DNA of 64,000 bases from CAZMRF01 sp964568735 (GCA_964568735.1 CAZMRF010000006.1:52749-116748), one strand, 5' to 3'. Positions 16,582-26,192 are shown, counted from the stretch's first letter. Made by a program: numbers and translations. Notes: generated by a model not told the origin, from the letters alone.

Positions 16582-18017
16582 CGACCACCTCCATGCTGCG
16601 CCGCGTCTTCACGGCCAGCCCCATCCTCCCCGCGGCGGCGGCCGAGATCTGCGGACGCAATGTCCGGTTCGCCGGGCGGAAGGCTCCCTCCTGCGGCGCG
16701 CTCCAGCTCGACCCGCGCGATCCAGTAGTCCCGGAGCGCCTCGATGTACCCCCCTCGCGCCGCAATCTCGTTCTGCTTGGCGAGAAGGAGCTGAAAGACA
16801 TCGGCGAGCATGAAGTTGTACCGCTCCTGCGAGAAGGCCACGATGCGCTCGCGGCGCGGCAGCAGTACATCCTTGTAGTATTCCGCGCGGCTGCGGGCGA
16901 GCGATAGGTGGTCTCGGGCCCCGCGGACCTCCGAGCGGATCTGCACCGCAAGGGCGGCATAGTTCTCCACGGCCTGGCGGAAGACCGCCTCGGCCCGGGC
17001 CCGGCGTGCCCTGCCACGGTTGAATAGCGGAATCGGAAGGTCAACGGCAGGCCCCGTGGTGTTCAAGCCCCCCGGCTCCCGTTCCCTGTGGACTCCAGCG
17101 AGGATCTCTCCGATCGCCTCCGGGCGGGCCAGACCGACCGCCCTCGCCGCCGCCTCCACCTCGTGACGCGCAGCCCCGAGATCCAGCCTCCGGGAGACAG
17201 CCAGTGACTCGACGTCTTCCAGATCCACCTCGGAGGAAGGAAGCTCGGGCAGATTTGCCCGGAGTCTCCAGGTCGTCTGCACTCCCCAGACGCCCAGGAG
17301 CCGGTTGAGGCGCTCCCGCTCATCGAGGACATCGACCTCGCTCCCGGCCAGGTCGAGCTTCGCCTGCGCGAACATGGCTTGTTCGTTTTCGAGGTCGAGA
17401 TCGGAGATGTTGCCGGCCTCGTGTTGCCGGATGGCCAGCTCGGCCGCCGCTCTTGCCCCGTCCACGGCGGATTGACGCATCCGCCGCGTCTGTTCCGCCG
17501 CCTGCAACTTGTAGAAGACGGATTGGACTTCGGCGATGGTCCGCAGCACCTCATCGGCGACGCGCTGCTTGGCCGCCTCGAAGGAAGCGGCGGCCACGCC
17601 CTTTCGCCGACGAAGGGTGATCAGGTCCATGATGCTCTGGGTCAAGGACAGCTCGATCGGCCTGCTGGGGTACCTGATCTCGGCGCCCAGGACGGGATTC
17701 CTGATGAGCCGCGCTTCCAGGAGGTCAGCCCTTGCGATCCCCAGCTCCTCGAAGGTCGCCTGCAGCCGGTGATTGTTCAGGAGGGCGATCTCGACCGCGC
17801 TGCTCTCGGTGACCTCTTCGGCCAGAAGAGTCCGGATCGTTTCCTCCACCGCGCGGTCCTCGGGGGCTTGCTGCGCCCAGTACGCCTGGAAGCCTGAGCG
17901 ATCGTGGATCGTGGCCTGCACCTCGCCGAAGCCCGCGTCCCGGTGTTTCGCGGCACAGCCCGCACAGACGCCCAGGAGGAAGACCGCAGAGAGGGCAGCC
18001 GTCGGCAGCCGGCTCAT
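16578..18017 (-). CDS. TolC-family outer membrane efflux lipoprotein
   Basis: 479 residues. The signal MSRLPTAALSAVFLLGVCAGC has a lipobox cysteine, and the outer membrane efflux protein fold shows twin helical repeats (VEIALLNNHRLQATFEELGIARADLLEARLIRNP; ESLAVSRRLDLGAARHEVEAAARAVG; PIPLFNRGRARRARAEA). It probably forms the outer-membrane exit duct for a metal efflux pump. It is the second TolC homologue in the cluster and overlaps the neighbouring genes on both sides by 4 bases (18014-18017 and 16578-16581). The start at 18017 excludes the implausible 181-residue upstream extension of the open frame. Confidence 0.88.
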   Translation of the reverse strand: MSRLPTAALSAVFLLGVCAGCAAKHRDAGFGEVQATIHDRSGFQAYWAQQAPEDRAVEETIRTLLAEEVTESSAVEIALLNNHRLQATFEELGIARADLLEARLIRNPVLGAEIRYPSRPIELSLTQSIMDLITLRRRKGVAAASFEAAKQRVADEVLRTIAEVQSVFYKLQAAEQTRRMRQSAVDGARAAAELAIRQHEAGNISDLDLENEQAMFAQAKLDLAGSEVDVLDERERLNRLLGVWGVQTTWRLRANLPELPSSEVDLEDVESLAVSRRLDLGAARHEVEAAARAVGLARPEAIGEILAGVHREREPGGLNTTGPAVDLPIPLFNRGRARRARAEAVFRQAVENYAALAVQIRSEVRGARDHLSLARSRAEYYKDVLLPRRERIVAFSQERYNFMLADVFQLLLAKQNEIAARGGYIEALRDYWIARVELERAAGGSLPPGEPDIASADLGRRRGEDGAGREDAAQHGGGR

Positions 18018-18448
18018 TTCGGATCTTCCTTTCGCTTGACGAGCGTCATCCCGCATTTCGGACAGGTGCCGGGCTTCTTCCTGACGATTTCGGGATGCAT
18101 CGGGCAGGAGTACGTGACGCCGGAATCCGGTCGGCTTTCCGGCTCGGCCGTCTCCGGTTTCACCTCCTGGGCGCGCGGATGGGCGCCATGACCGGGCTCC
18201 GAGGCCCTCGAGTCGGTCCCCATGGAATGCCCCTCGTGCTCCATCGTGGGCACCCGTGATCCCGGTGGCCGAGTGTTCACGGCGTCCTGAGGCTCCACCT
18301 GAAGAGCCGTGGTCAGGGCCGCTTGAGTAGCCTCCGGAGCCTGTGGGCTGGCCGGGTGATCGATGGGGATAGGTGACACCAGGGTGCGCGGTGCACACCC
18401 GACCGCCGCGAAGCTGACGACGAACGCCATCATCCAGGATCTCAACAT
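18014..18448 (-). CDS. heavy-metal-binding-domain lipoprotein
   Basis: 144 residues with signal MLRSWMMAFVVSFAAVGC and lipid-attachment cysteine at 18. A low-complexity Pro/Ala/His linker (MEHEGHSMGT, EPGHGAHP) leads to a C-terminal metal-binding module YSCPMHPEIVRKKPGTCPKCG. The same module occurs in the multicopper oxidase and CusB-like protein nearby. It is likely a copper sink or chaperone tethered to a membrane. GGAGG precedes the ATG; the gene overlaps the downstream TolC gene by 4 bases. Confidence 0.8.
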   Translation of the reverse strand: MLRSWMMAFVVSFAAVGCAPRTLVSPIPIDHPASPQAPEATQAALTTALQVEPQDAVNTRPPGSRVPTMEHEGHSMGTDSRASEPGHGAHPRAQEVKPETAEPESRPDSGVTYSCPMHPEIVRKKPGTCPKCGMTLVKRKEDPK

Positions 18449-18567
18449 GCGAGCCTCCGTCCGTCTGTTTCCGACAACTCCTGGGCTGCCGCCCGCGTCT
18501 CGGCCTCCTGGGACGTAGGCAGCCCCACAGCCAGGATATCAGCGGTCCGGACGCTCTCAAGCATCTT

Positions 18568-18583
18568 GGAGTCTTGTGACTCC
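18568..18583. repeat. short inverted repeat between cusA and the lipoprotein gene
   Basis: GGAGTC-TTGT-GACTCC, 6-bp perfect arms, lies between cusA and the lipoprotein gene. It could be a weak terminator stem or operator half-sites; no T-run follows. Confidence 0.25.
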
Positions 18584-18631
18584 CATCTCCTCAACATCGT
18601 CGCCACGGCCCCTCCTCCTCCGATTGAGACA

Positions 18632-21600
18632 TCAATGCCCCCGCAGCTCGGGAACCGGGATGCCGGCCGGATCGACCGTCCCGCGCTTCATCTCGAAGTT
18701 CCATTTCCAGAATTCGTAGATCGGGGGATAGACGAGCAGCTCGAGGATGAAGCTCGTGACGAGGCCGCCGATCATCGGGGCGGCCACGCGCTTCATCATG
18801 TCTGCGCCGGTGCCGAGCGACCACATGATGGGCATCAGGCCCATCATCGCGGCGCAGACGGTCATCATTTTCGGGCGGATCCGCTTGACGGCTCCGTGGA
18901 TGATCGCCTCCTGGAGGTCTTCCTTCGTTCTCATCCGCCCCTGCCGGACGGCGTCGTAGTAGGACAGATCGAGGAAAAGGAGCATGAAGACGCCGGTCTC
19001 GGCGTCGAGCCCCATCAATGCGATCATTCCGACCCAGACGGCGATGGAAACGTTGTAGTCGAGGAGGTAGAGGAGCCAGACCGCCCCGATGACCGAGAAT
19101 GGGACCGCCAGCATGACGATGGTCGCTTTGACCGGAGACTTCGTGTTCATGTAGAGCAGCACGAAGATGAGAAAGATCGTGATCGGTACGACGACCTTGA
19201 GCCGCTCGCGGACTCGGAGCATATTCTCGTACTGCCCGCTCCACTGGAGCGAATACCCGGCGGGGAGCGTGACCCTCTCCGCCACGAGCTGCTTCGCCTC
19301 CTCCACGTAACCGCCCACGTCCCGCCCGGCGAGATCCACGTAGACGTAGCCGGCGAGCATGGCGTTCTCGTCCCGGATCATGGCCGGTCCGCTCACGAGG
19401 CGGATGTCGGCGAGCTGAGCCAGCGGGATCTGCGCGCCGCTCATCGTCGGGACAAGAACCCGTCCGAGCCGGTCCAGGTTGTCGCGCTCTTCGCGCGCGT
19501 ACCTGACGTTCACCGTGTATCGCTCCCGACCCTCGATCGTCCGGGTGATCACCTCGCCGCCGATGGCGGACTGGATGACCATCTGGGCTTCTGCGATGGT
19601 CAGGCCGTAACGCGCGAGCTGGTCGCGCCTCAGATCGAAGTCCAGGAAGAAACCTCCCGCCGCGCGCTCTGCATAAATGCTGCGGGTGCCGGGGACGTCC
19701 TTGAGAACCGCCTCGATCTCCGAGCCGATCCGTTCGATGACTTCGAGATCGCCGCCGAAGACCTTTATTCCGACGGGCGTGCGCACGCCGGTGGTGAGCA
19801 TGTCGATGCGGTTTTTGATCGGCATCGTCCATGCGTTTGTGACTCCGGGGAAGCGCAGCTTCCGGTCGAGCTCCGAAATCAGATCTTCCTTGGTGATCCT
19901 GTCGTACCAGATGTGCCTCAACGGAGCCTGGAGCCATCCCGGCCATTCCGAGTAGAACCGCGGGACGCGCCTCCACTCTGACGTGGGCTTCAGGAGGATC
20001 GTCGTCTCCAACATCGACAGGGGAGCCGGATCCGTGGATGTTTCCGCGCGGCCCGCCTTGCCGAAGACCCGCTCGACTTCGGGGACCTCCATGATGAGGC
20101 GATCCATGGTCTGCATCAGGCGGGAAATCTCCGTCACCGAGACGCCCGGCAGGGTGATCGGCATGTAGAGGAGCGAGCCTTCGTAGAGAGGTGGCATGAA
20201 CTCGGAGCCCAACTGCATATAAACGGGGACCGTCGTCGCCACAAAGAGCATGGCTCCGGCAATCGTACTCTTGGGGTATTTCAGGACGAGGCGGCAGGCC
20301 GGCTCGTAGACGCGGAAGAGAACCCTGCTGACAGGATGCTTTTCCTCAGGGTAGTAGGTCCCCACGACCGCCTGGCTCGTGATCCAGGAAAGCCAGCGTG
20401 GCCGGAATCGGATGGGATCCATCCGGGCGAACATCATCCGCAGGGCCGGGTCGAGCGTGATGGCGAGGATGGCTGCGATCGCCATCGCCAGGTTCTTCGT
20501 GTAGGCGAGCGGCTTGAAGAGGCGTCCCTCCTGATCCACGAGCGTGAAGACGGGCATGAAGGCGACCGCGATCACAAGGAGGGAGAAGAAGACCGAGGGC
20601 CCCACCTCCTTCAGGGCCGCCAGGCGGATCTCGTGGAAATCACCCTTGCGCCCGCCCTCCTGCCAGAGCTGCAGCTTCTTGTAGGCGTTCTCCACCTCCA
20701 CGATGGCGCCGTCGACGAGCACGCCGATGGAGATCGCGATCCCCGCGAGCGACATGATGTTGGAGGTCACCCCCATCATGTACATGGGGATGAAGGCGAG
20801 GATGACGGAGACCGGGATGGTCACGATCGGGACGACGGCCGAAGGGATGTGCCACAGGAATATCAGGATGACCGCGCTGACGATGATCATCTCCATCAGG
20901 AGCTCTTCCTTCAGGTTGTCGATGGAGCGCTCGATCAGCTCGGAGCGGTCGTAGGTGGGAACGATCTCCACCCCCTCGGGCAGAGACGCCCTTTTGCCCT
21001 CTATCGTGGCCTTCACGCGCTCGATGACGTTGAGCGCGTTCTCTCCGTGCCGCATCACGACGATGCCGCCGACCGTGTCTCCGATGCCGTCGAGATCGGC
21101 GACTCCCCTGCGGATCTCGGGGCCCAGGACAACGCGGCCCAGCTCACGCACGCGCACGGGAGTCCCCCTCATGTCCTGTGCGACGACGATTTCCTCGATA
21201 TCGCGGACCGAGCGGATGTAGCCCCGGCCCCGAACCATGTACTCGGCGCCCGCGAACTCGACGAGCCTTCCTCCAACGTCGTTGTTGCCCTCGCGGATCG
21301 CGTTCACGACCTTCATGACGGGAATCCCGTAGGCCAGAAGTGAGTCTGGATTGAGGTTCACCTGGTACTGCTTCTGGAAGCCCCCGATGGAGGCTACCTC
21401 CGCCACTCCCGGCACGCTCTGCAGCCAGTACCGCAAGTACCAGTCCTGAAACGTGCGAAGCTGGGCGAGGTCGTGCTTTCCGGTCCTGTCCACGAGCGCG
21501 TACTGGTAGACCCACCCCACCCCGGTTGCGTCGGGGCCCATCTCGGTCTTCACGCCTTCAGGCAGGAGCGGCAGGATCTTGCTCAGGTACTCCAGCGTGC

Positions 21601-21922
21601 GGCTGCGCGCCCAGTAGAGGTCGGTGCCATCCTGGAAGATGATATAGACGTACGAGAAGCCGAAATCGCTGAAGCCGCGGATGGCTTTCACGTTGGGTGC
21701 GCCCAGGAGGGACGTGATGATCGGGTAGGTGACCTGATCCTCGATGATGTCGGGGCTCCGGTCCCACCGGGAGTAGACAATGACCTGGGTGTCCGAAAGG
21801 TCGGGGATCGCGTCCAGGGGCACGCTCCTCATCGAGTAGACCGCCCCGGCAAGGGCGACGGCCGTGAGGATGAGGACGATGAACTTGTTGTGAGCCGAGA
21901 ACTCGATGATTCTCTCTACCAT
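18632..21922 (-). CDS. cusA: CusA/CzcA-family heavy-metal RND efflux pump
   Basis: 1096-residue inner-membrane proton-driven exporter. The N-terminus MVERIIEFSAHNKFIVLILT begins TM1. LDAIPDLSDTQVIVYSRWDR and GFSDFGFSYVYIIF are typical of heavy-metal RND pumps. GVLVDGAIVEVENAYKK holds the TM4 aspartate expected for proton relay. Met-containing periplasmic segments (ISRLMQTMDRLIMEV) fit Cu(I)/Ag(I) rather than Zn/Co, which is inference. It lies 15 bases downstream of the CusB-like gene. Confidence 0.93.
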   Translation of the reverse strand: MVERIIEFSAHNKFIVLILTAVALAGAVYSMRSVPLDAIPDLSDTQVIVYSRWDRSPDIIEDQVTYPIITSLLGAPNVKAIRGFSDFGFSYVYIIFQDGTDLYWARSRTLEYLSKILPLLPEGVKTEMGPDATGVGWVYQYALVDRTGKHDLAQLRTFQDWYLRYWLQSVPGVAEVASIGGFQKQYQVNLNPDSLLAYGIPVMKVVNAIREGNNDVGGRLVEFAGAEYMVRGRGYIRSVRDIEEIVVAQDMRGTPVRVRELGRVVLGPEIRRGVADLDGIGDTVGGIVVMRHGENALNVIERVKATIEGKRASLPEGVEIVPTYDRSELIERSIDNLKEELLMEMIIVSAVILIFLWHIPSAVVPIVTIPVSVILAFIPMYMMGVTSNIMSLAGIAISIGVLVDGAIVEVENAYKKLQLWQEGGRKGDFHEIRLAALKEVGPSVFFSLLVIAVAFMPVFTLVDQEGRLFKPLAYTKNLAMAIAAILAITLDPALRMMFARMDPIRFRPRWLSWITSQAVVGTYYPEEKHPVSRVLFRVYEPACRLVLKYPKSTIAGAMLFVATTVPVYMQLGSEFMPPLYEGSLLYMPITLPGVSVTEISRLMQTMDRLIMEVPEVERVFGKAGRAETSTDPAPLSMLETTILLKPTSEWRRVPRFYSEWPGWLQAPLRHIWYDRITKEDLISELDRKLRFPGVTNAWTMPIKNRIDMLTTGVRTPVGIKVFGGDLEVIERIGSEIEAVLKDVPGTRSIYAERAAGGFFLDFDLRRDQLARYGLTIAEAQMVIQSAIGGEVITRTIEGRERYTVNVRYAREERDNLDRLGRVLVPTMSGAQIPLAQLADIRLVSGPAMIRDENAMLAGYVYVDLAGRDVGGYVEEAKQLVAERVTLPAGYSLQWSGQYENMLRVRERLKVVVPITIFLIFVLLYMNTKSPVKATIVMLAVPFSVIGAVWLLYLLDYNVSIAVWVGMIALMGLDAETGVFMLLFLDLSYYDAVRQGRMRTKEDLQEAIIHGAVKRIRPKMMTVCAAMMGLMPIMWSLGTGADMMKRVAAPMIGGLVTSFILELLVYPPIYEFWKWNFEMKRGTVDPAGIPVPELRGH

Positions 21923-21937
21923 GACGCCACCCCGTGC

Positions 21938-23398
21938 TCAGTGAACATGGCCGGGGGTCGTCTCGCTCCCGGCCTTCCGGGACTTCCCGGTCCCGGCCGC
22001 GCTCAACGCCGCCTTCAGCTTGGATTCCGAGTCGATGAGGAAATTCCCGGAGGCGACAACTCTCTCGCCTTCGGCCAGGCCGTCGAGGATCTGCACGGCT
22101 TCAGGCAATCTCACGCCCAGCTCGACCTCCCGCGGCTCGAAGTAGCCGTCTCCGACGTCCACGAAAACGATGTCGCGCGTGCCGCTGCTGATGACCGCGC
22201 TGTCCGGCACCACCAATCCCTCCCCGGAATCCGACTCGAGCTGGACCTCTCCGAACATCTCCGGCTTGAGCATGAAACCGGGGTTTGGGAACTCCAGCCG
22301 GACCTTCACGGTGCGCGTTGCCTCGGAGAGGAACGGGTAGACGAGCGTGATCCTCCCTTCGAACGTCCGGCCGGGCAGGTAGGAGAGCGTCATCGCCGCC
22401 GCCTGCCCTTCCCGGACGAAGGGCAGCTCGTACTCGTACACGTCCGCCAGGACCCAGACGCGGCTCAGATCGGCGATGTCCAGGAGGTTCGAGCCGGACT
22501 CGATCTTCTCCCCGTGAAGGACGTTGCGCACGATGATGTGGCCCGTGATCGGGGCGTAAAGGGTCATCGTGCGGGGAGCGACTCCCGTCGCCTCCAGATC
22601 GCGTATCTGATCCTCGGTGATGTCGAAGAGGAGGAGACGCCTCCTCGCGCTCTCGACGAGATCATCGCCGCTTGCCCGGATCTCGGGGAGCGTCGCGCCG
22701 GCCAGTCTTTCCCGCGCGCGCACGGCCAGCAGGTACTCCTGCGCGGAGGCCAGTAGCTCCGGGCTGTAGATCGTCAGCAGAGGTTCGCCTTTCTTGACGA
22801 GCTCGCCCGTCGCGTTGGCGTCGAGCCTCTCGATCCATCCGTCGACCTTGGTATGGACGTGATGGAGGCGCGTCTCGTCGTACGTAACCCGCCCCACCGT
22901 CCTGATCGTCCGAACCAAGCGCTCCCTCCTGACGATGTCCGTGCGCACTCCTATGAGCTGCTGCTTCGCGGAAGGCACGCTCACGGTGACGCGACCCTCG
23001 ACCTGCGCCCCCTCGCCGGCCGGCGGCTCATCGATCTCGACGGGGACCATCTCCATGCCCATCGAGTCCTTGCCGGGCCTGTCGGAGACTTCTTGAGGGT
23101 TCATCGTGGACTGGTAGATGACCTTCTTCGTGAGGCCGGGGGGAGCAGCCTGCGGGGCCTTCTCTTCCTCGATGGAAACGAGGCGCATTCCGCAGATGGG
23201 ACAATCTCCCGGCTGATCAGACACCCATTTCGGGTGCATGGGGCAGTGATAGCGCGTGGTCTTCGCTTCCTGCGCGCCGGGCGGCGAAGAGGGGAGGCCT
23301 CGGTCGCTCCCGCGAAGCACCAGGCCCACGGCGCCGGCGGCCACGAGCACGGCGGCGCCGGCCAGAAGGAGCACGTTTCTTGTCACGAGCGCATTCAT
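21938..23398 (-). CDS. cusB: CusB-like RND periplasmic adaptor with metal-binding domain
   Basis: 486 residues. A TM/signal anchor (VLLLAGAAVLVAAGAVGLVL) is followed by a heavy-metal-binding domain (YHCPMHPKWVSDQPGDCPICG, 50-70), then a second degenerate copy (YQSTMNPQEVSDRPGKDSMG) that has lost the cysteines. The membrane-fusion core shows TVGRVTYDETRLHHVHTKVDGWIE, KKGEPLLTIYSPEL, LYAPITGHII, GSNLLDIADLSRVWV and GLVVPDSAVI. It ends His-containing (ETTPGHVH). It links the CusA pump to the TolC duct and delivers metal. The start at 23398 overlaps the upstream TolC stop by 4 bases. Confidence 0.92.
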   Translation of the reverse strand: MNALVTRNVLLLAGAAVLVAAGAVGLVLRGSDRGLPSSPPGAQEAKTTRYHCPMHPKWVSDQPGDCPICGMRLVSIEEEKAPQAAPPGLTKKVIYQSTMNPQEVSDRPGKDSMGMEMVPVEIDEPPAGEGAQVEGRVTVSVPSAKQQLIGVRTDIVRRERLVRTIRTVGRVTYDETRLHHVHTKVDGWIERLDANATGELVKKGEPLLTIYSPELLASAQEYLLAVRARERLAGATLPEIRASGDDLVESARRRLLLFDITEDQIRDLEATGVAPRTMTLYAPITGHIIVRNVLHGEKIESGSNLLDIADLSRVWVLADVYEYELPFVREGQAAAMTLSYLPGRTFEGRITLVYPFLSEATRTVKVRLEFPNPGFMLKPEMFGEVQLESDSGEGLVVPDSAVISSGTRDIVFVDVGDGYFEPREVELGVRLPEAVQILDGLAEGERVVASGNFLIDSESKLKAALSAAGTGKSRKAGSETTPGHVH

Positions 23399-24711
23399 CT
23401 TGATACCCCTTTCTCCGAAGAGTCCGTGGCGCCGGGGGTGACCAGCGCCCGGGCGGTGAGCCGCTCGAGCGCCGCGAGCGCGAAGACGCGCTCCGCGCGC
23501 TGGGTCTCGTAGTCGATCTCGTAGCCCAGAAGCGTCGTGAAGTCGTTGAGGAGTGTCAGGAAGTCCACGCGTCCGACGCCATAGGAGGCAGCGGCCGACT
23601 CGAGCGCGGCGCGCGCCTGCTCGATGACGCCCTCGGCGTAGAGCCGCTCCAGAGTCCGCGCGCGGGAAGCGCGCGCCGCGAGATCCCTGACCTCGGCAAG
23701 GACCTTCAAGCGCACGGAGACGGCCTCCTGCTTCGTGCCTTCCAGCTCGTGCGTCGCCTGGACGATTCCCTGGGCCTGCTTCCGATCCTTGTAGAGGGGA
23801 AGCCTCACGCCGAACATCCCCATCACCATCGGATCGAGATCGCCTCGATTCATGTAGGCGGCGCTCCACATCAGATCGGGCTTGAGCTGGCGCCGCGCGA
23901 GGTCGAGCCTGAACTCGTCGCGCCGCGCGGCGGCCTCCAGCTCCAGGATCTCGGGGGAGTGTGACAGCGCCTCCTGCTCCAGGGCGGTCAACTCGATCGC
24001 CGCCGCGGATTCCGGCAGCGCGACGGCCGGCCCCAGCGTCTCGTCGCGATCGCGGCCGATCAGCGCGATGAGCGCCGACTGTGCGGAGATCCGCTCCTGC
24101 GTGAGCTTCGCCAGCTCCACGTCGACCTTCGAGATCTCGGTCTGGGCCTTGAGCACGTTCTGCAGCAGGCCCTCCCCGACCTCGTATCGCGCGCGGGCCG
24201 TGTCGAGGAAGGAGACGAGCAGCCCCCGGTTTTCAGTGAGGATCACGGTCGTTCGATCGATCCGGTACAGGTCGGCGTAGGCCTGCTTGACGCTCGAGAG
24301 GACAGCCAGGCGAACGAGGTCGAGGCGCTGGGCGGAAACCTCAGCCTCGCCGCGCGCGGCGTTCCCCGCGAGCCGGCGCTTGCCCGGATAGGGCACCTCC
24401 TGCGTCCACGCAAAGGTCAGGATCGAGTCGGGCGTCTCACCCAGGGTGAAGTCGGTCAGCGTCTCGTTGGTGTAGGAGACGCTCGCCAGAGGATCGGGAT
24501 ACGTCTCCATCTGGGATGGGACGGCCTCAATGGCTGACTTCCGGCTCGACGCTGCGGCGATCTCCGGGTTGTTCTTTTCCGCTTCCTCGAGGAGTGAGGC
24601 CAGGTCCAGAGGCGGCGGCGCCTGCGGATCCCGGAAGGGGCGGACCGCCTCCTGTGCGAAGCAAGCGAAGGGCAGGATCGCCAGGAGGACGCCACAGACG
24701 GGTTTCTGCAT
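23395..24711 (-). CDS. cusC: CusC/TolC-family outer membrane efflux protein
   Basis: 438 residues with signal peptide MQKPVCGVLLAILPFACFAQ. The OEP repeats include ASLLEEAEKNNPEIAAASS, SFAWTQEVPYPGKRR-like text (TFAWTQEVPYPGKRRLAG), QAYADLYRIDRT and FGVRLPLYKDRKQAQ. It has no lipobox cysteine, unlike the second TolC in the cluster. ATG 24711 is preferred over 24744 because it starts the signal peptide directly. It is the first gene of the CBA efflux trio, overlapping cusB by 4 bases. Confidence 0.9.
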   Translation of the reverse strand: MQKPVCGVLLAILPFACFAQEAVRPFRDPQAPPPLDLASLLEEAEKNNPEIAAASSRKSAIEAVPSQMETYPDPLASVSYTNETLTDFTLGETPDSILTFAWTQEVPYPGKRRLAGNAARGEAEVSAQRLDLVRLAVLSSVKQAYADLYRIDRTTVILTENRGLLVSFLDTARARYEVGEGLLQNVLKAQTEISKVDVELAKLTQERISAQSALIALIGRDRDETLGPAVALPESAAAIELTALEQEALSHSPEILELEAAARRDEFRLDLARRQLKPDLMWSAAYMNRGDLDPMVMGMFGVRLPLYKDRKQAQGIVQATHELEGTKQEAVSVRLKVLAEVRDLAARASRARTLERLYAEGVIEQARAALESAAASYGVGRVDFLTLLNDFTTLLGYEIDYETQRAERVFALAALERLTARALVTPGATDSSEKGVSR

Positions 24712-24848
24712 GTGAACCTCGCGGCCCTTCGCGCGGCGCTTCACGCGCTCACGCGGAGGACGATCGGACAGATTTCGAGTCGGGTCGAATCAGGAGGTTC
24801 CAGGAGGCATTCCGAGCGGTGTGCCGGATAGGCTCCTGGCGGGCAGGT

Positions 24849-25226
24849 TCAGCGTAGAAGAGATGCGTGAAGGATGTAGAGAGGAGGTGGGTCGCCGGTA
24901 TTGCAAGGAGCGACGCCGGCTGCGGGGGCGGCTGCGGGTGAAGCCGGAAGATCGATGACCGGCGCGTCGGAGACCCACGGGCCCTTGGATGTTGAGAGGC
25001 CCGTGGCGCCTTCGGTGGGGTTCTGCACGGGGCCGGAGCGGCCCGCGTCGAGCTGGCAACAATCCGGAGCACTGAGGCCGGCTCCGGCTCCGCAACCTGT
25101 CGCCGGATCGCAGCAGCCGCGCGCTTGTGCCTTCGCCATCGGACAGAAGGGGGTGGCCAGGTACGTGGCCACCAGGATGGCGCAAAGACTCGCAGCCAGC
25201 TTCGGGAGGTGAGAAATCACGCGCAT
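24849..25226 (-). CDS. small secreted cysteine-containing protein ahead of efflux genes
   Basis: 125 residues. The N-terminus is a signal (HLPKLAASLCAILVATYLA). The mature part has GCCDPATGCGAGAG and DCCQL clusters, a Pro/Ala-rich linker, and a C-terminus PPPLYILHASLLR of a type seen in short proteins preceding metal-efflux operons. The Cys pairs suggest Cu(I) binding. No family is firmly recognised. It is the first leftward gene of the metal cluster, 137 bases ahead of cusC, and could be a metal-sensing leader or periplasmic chaperone. Confidence 0.6.
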   Translation of the reverse strand: MRVISHLPKLAASLCAILVATYLATPFCPMAKAQARGCCDPATGCGAGAGLSAPDCCQLDAGRSGPVQNPTEGATGLSTSKGPWVSDAPVIDLPASPAAAPAAGVAPCNTGDPPPLYILHASLLR

Positions 25227-25425
25227 ACTCTACAGTCACCTACCGCCGCGGGCAAGCCGACCGGGCGGCGGGCCGGACGTGCCCATTCAGTAACCGGCCC
25301 AGGTTCAGGATTCATGGCCTGCCCTCCCAAGTCGTCAGGTGCTAGGAGAGTGAGCAAGGCATGTGCCAGGTCCCGGCCCGCTCGAGCGCGGCGCCAGCTT
25401 TGGTACCTCAGCTCTCGGAGCAGTG

Positions 25426-25680
25426 TCAGACTGCGGAGGGCTTCCGGCTGGCGCGGGAACCTCGCACGGCGGGCTCTTCCGCGTCGGGTGCCTCCTCCTC
25501 CCCACCATGGCCCATGGCGTCACCGGCCCTCTCCTGCATCTCGCGCATCCACTCACCGACCTGGGCCCGTAGCTCCGAGCCGGTTTTGGGCGCCAGAAGG
25601 AGCGCGATGCCGGCACCGGCCAGCGCCCCCGCGAAAAAGGCGAGCGCGACCGTGAGATCGCTGTGACCATCATCTGCCAT
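25426..25680 (-). CDS. YtxH domain protein
   Basis: 84 residues. One glycine/alanine-rich transmembrane helix (LTVALAFFAGALAGAGIALLLAPKTG) is followed by SELRAQVGEWMREMQERAG and an acidic Glu/Ala tail. This is the YtxH/gas-vesicle-like stress protein pattern. The ATG at 25680 has GGAGG 8 bases upstream (itself inside the alternative start codon region at 25695). It follows the DUF948 gene on the same strand, a frequent pairing. Confidence 0.85.
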   Translation of the reverse strand: MADDGHSDLTVALAFFAGALAGAGIALLLAPKTGSELRAQVGEWMREMQERAGDAMGHGGEEEAPDAEEPAVRGSRASRKPSAV

Positions 25681-25729
25681 CGATCGATCCTCCATCGGGT
25701 TTCTTCGAGATCATCAGCCGGTGAGGCTC

Positions 25730-26170
25730 CTAGGCCTCCTCCTGAGGGGATTCGAGAGGCTCATCAGGTGGTGCCGCCTCCTGACCGTCGGCGGGTCGGG
25801 CCGCCTTGCCGCGCGCCGAGGACGCCTTCCAGGCTGCCGCGAGGATGCTGAGCAGGCCGGCGAGAGCGGCGGGCCCCCTCGAGACTCCCTTGCCGGTCGA
25901 CTTCAGCATGCCGAGAAGGGAGCCGACCCCGGTCACCGCGCCCGAAATTCCCCGCGTTCCGTTCTCGAGCCCCTCGAGCACCCGGTCCGTCCTGCCCAGG
26001 ACGGAGTCGAGGTTCGTCACGGCGCCCGTGAGGCGGGGCCCCGCGTCACGAACCAGCTCCTCAACCGCGCGGGCTGTTCTGCGAATCTGGATGAGCAGGG
26101 GGACGACGTAGGCCACCACGACGGCGAGGAGCCCGAGCAGCACGATCTGAACGATCAGAGTCGACGTCAC
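25730..26170 (-). CDS. DUF948 family membrane protein
   Basis: 146 residues. An N-terminal transmembrane helix (IVQIVLLGLLAVVVAYVVPLL) is followed by an amphipathic coiled region (RTARAVEELVRDAGPRL, LDSVLGRTDRVLEGL) typical of DUF948, and a Pro/Glu-rich tail. DUF948 and YtxH proteins commonly occur together; a membrane or envelope-stress role is assumed, with no demonstrated reaction. The stop is 45 bases before the YtxH start. Confidence 0.82.
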   Translation of the reverse strand: MTSTLIVQIVLLGLLAVVVAYVVPLLIQIRRTARAVEELVRDAGPRLTGAVTNLDSVLGRTDRVLEGLENGTRGISGAVTGVGSLLGMLKSTGKGVSRGPAALAGLLSILAAAWKASSARGKAARPADGQEAAPPDEPLESPQEEA

Positions 26171-26192
26171 TTCCCATCCTCCTTTCCCGCCC

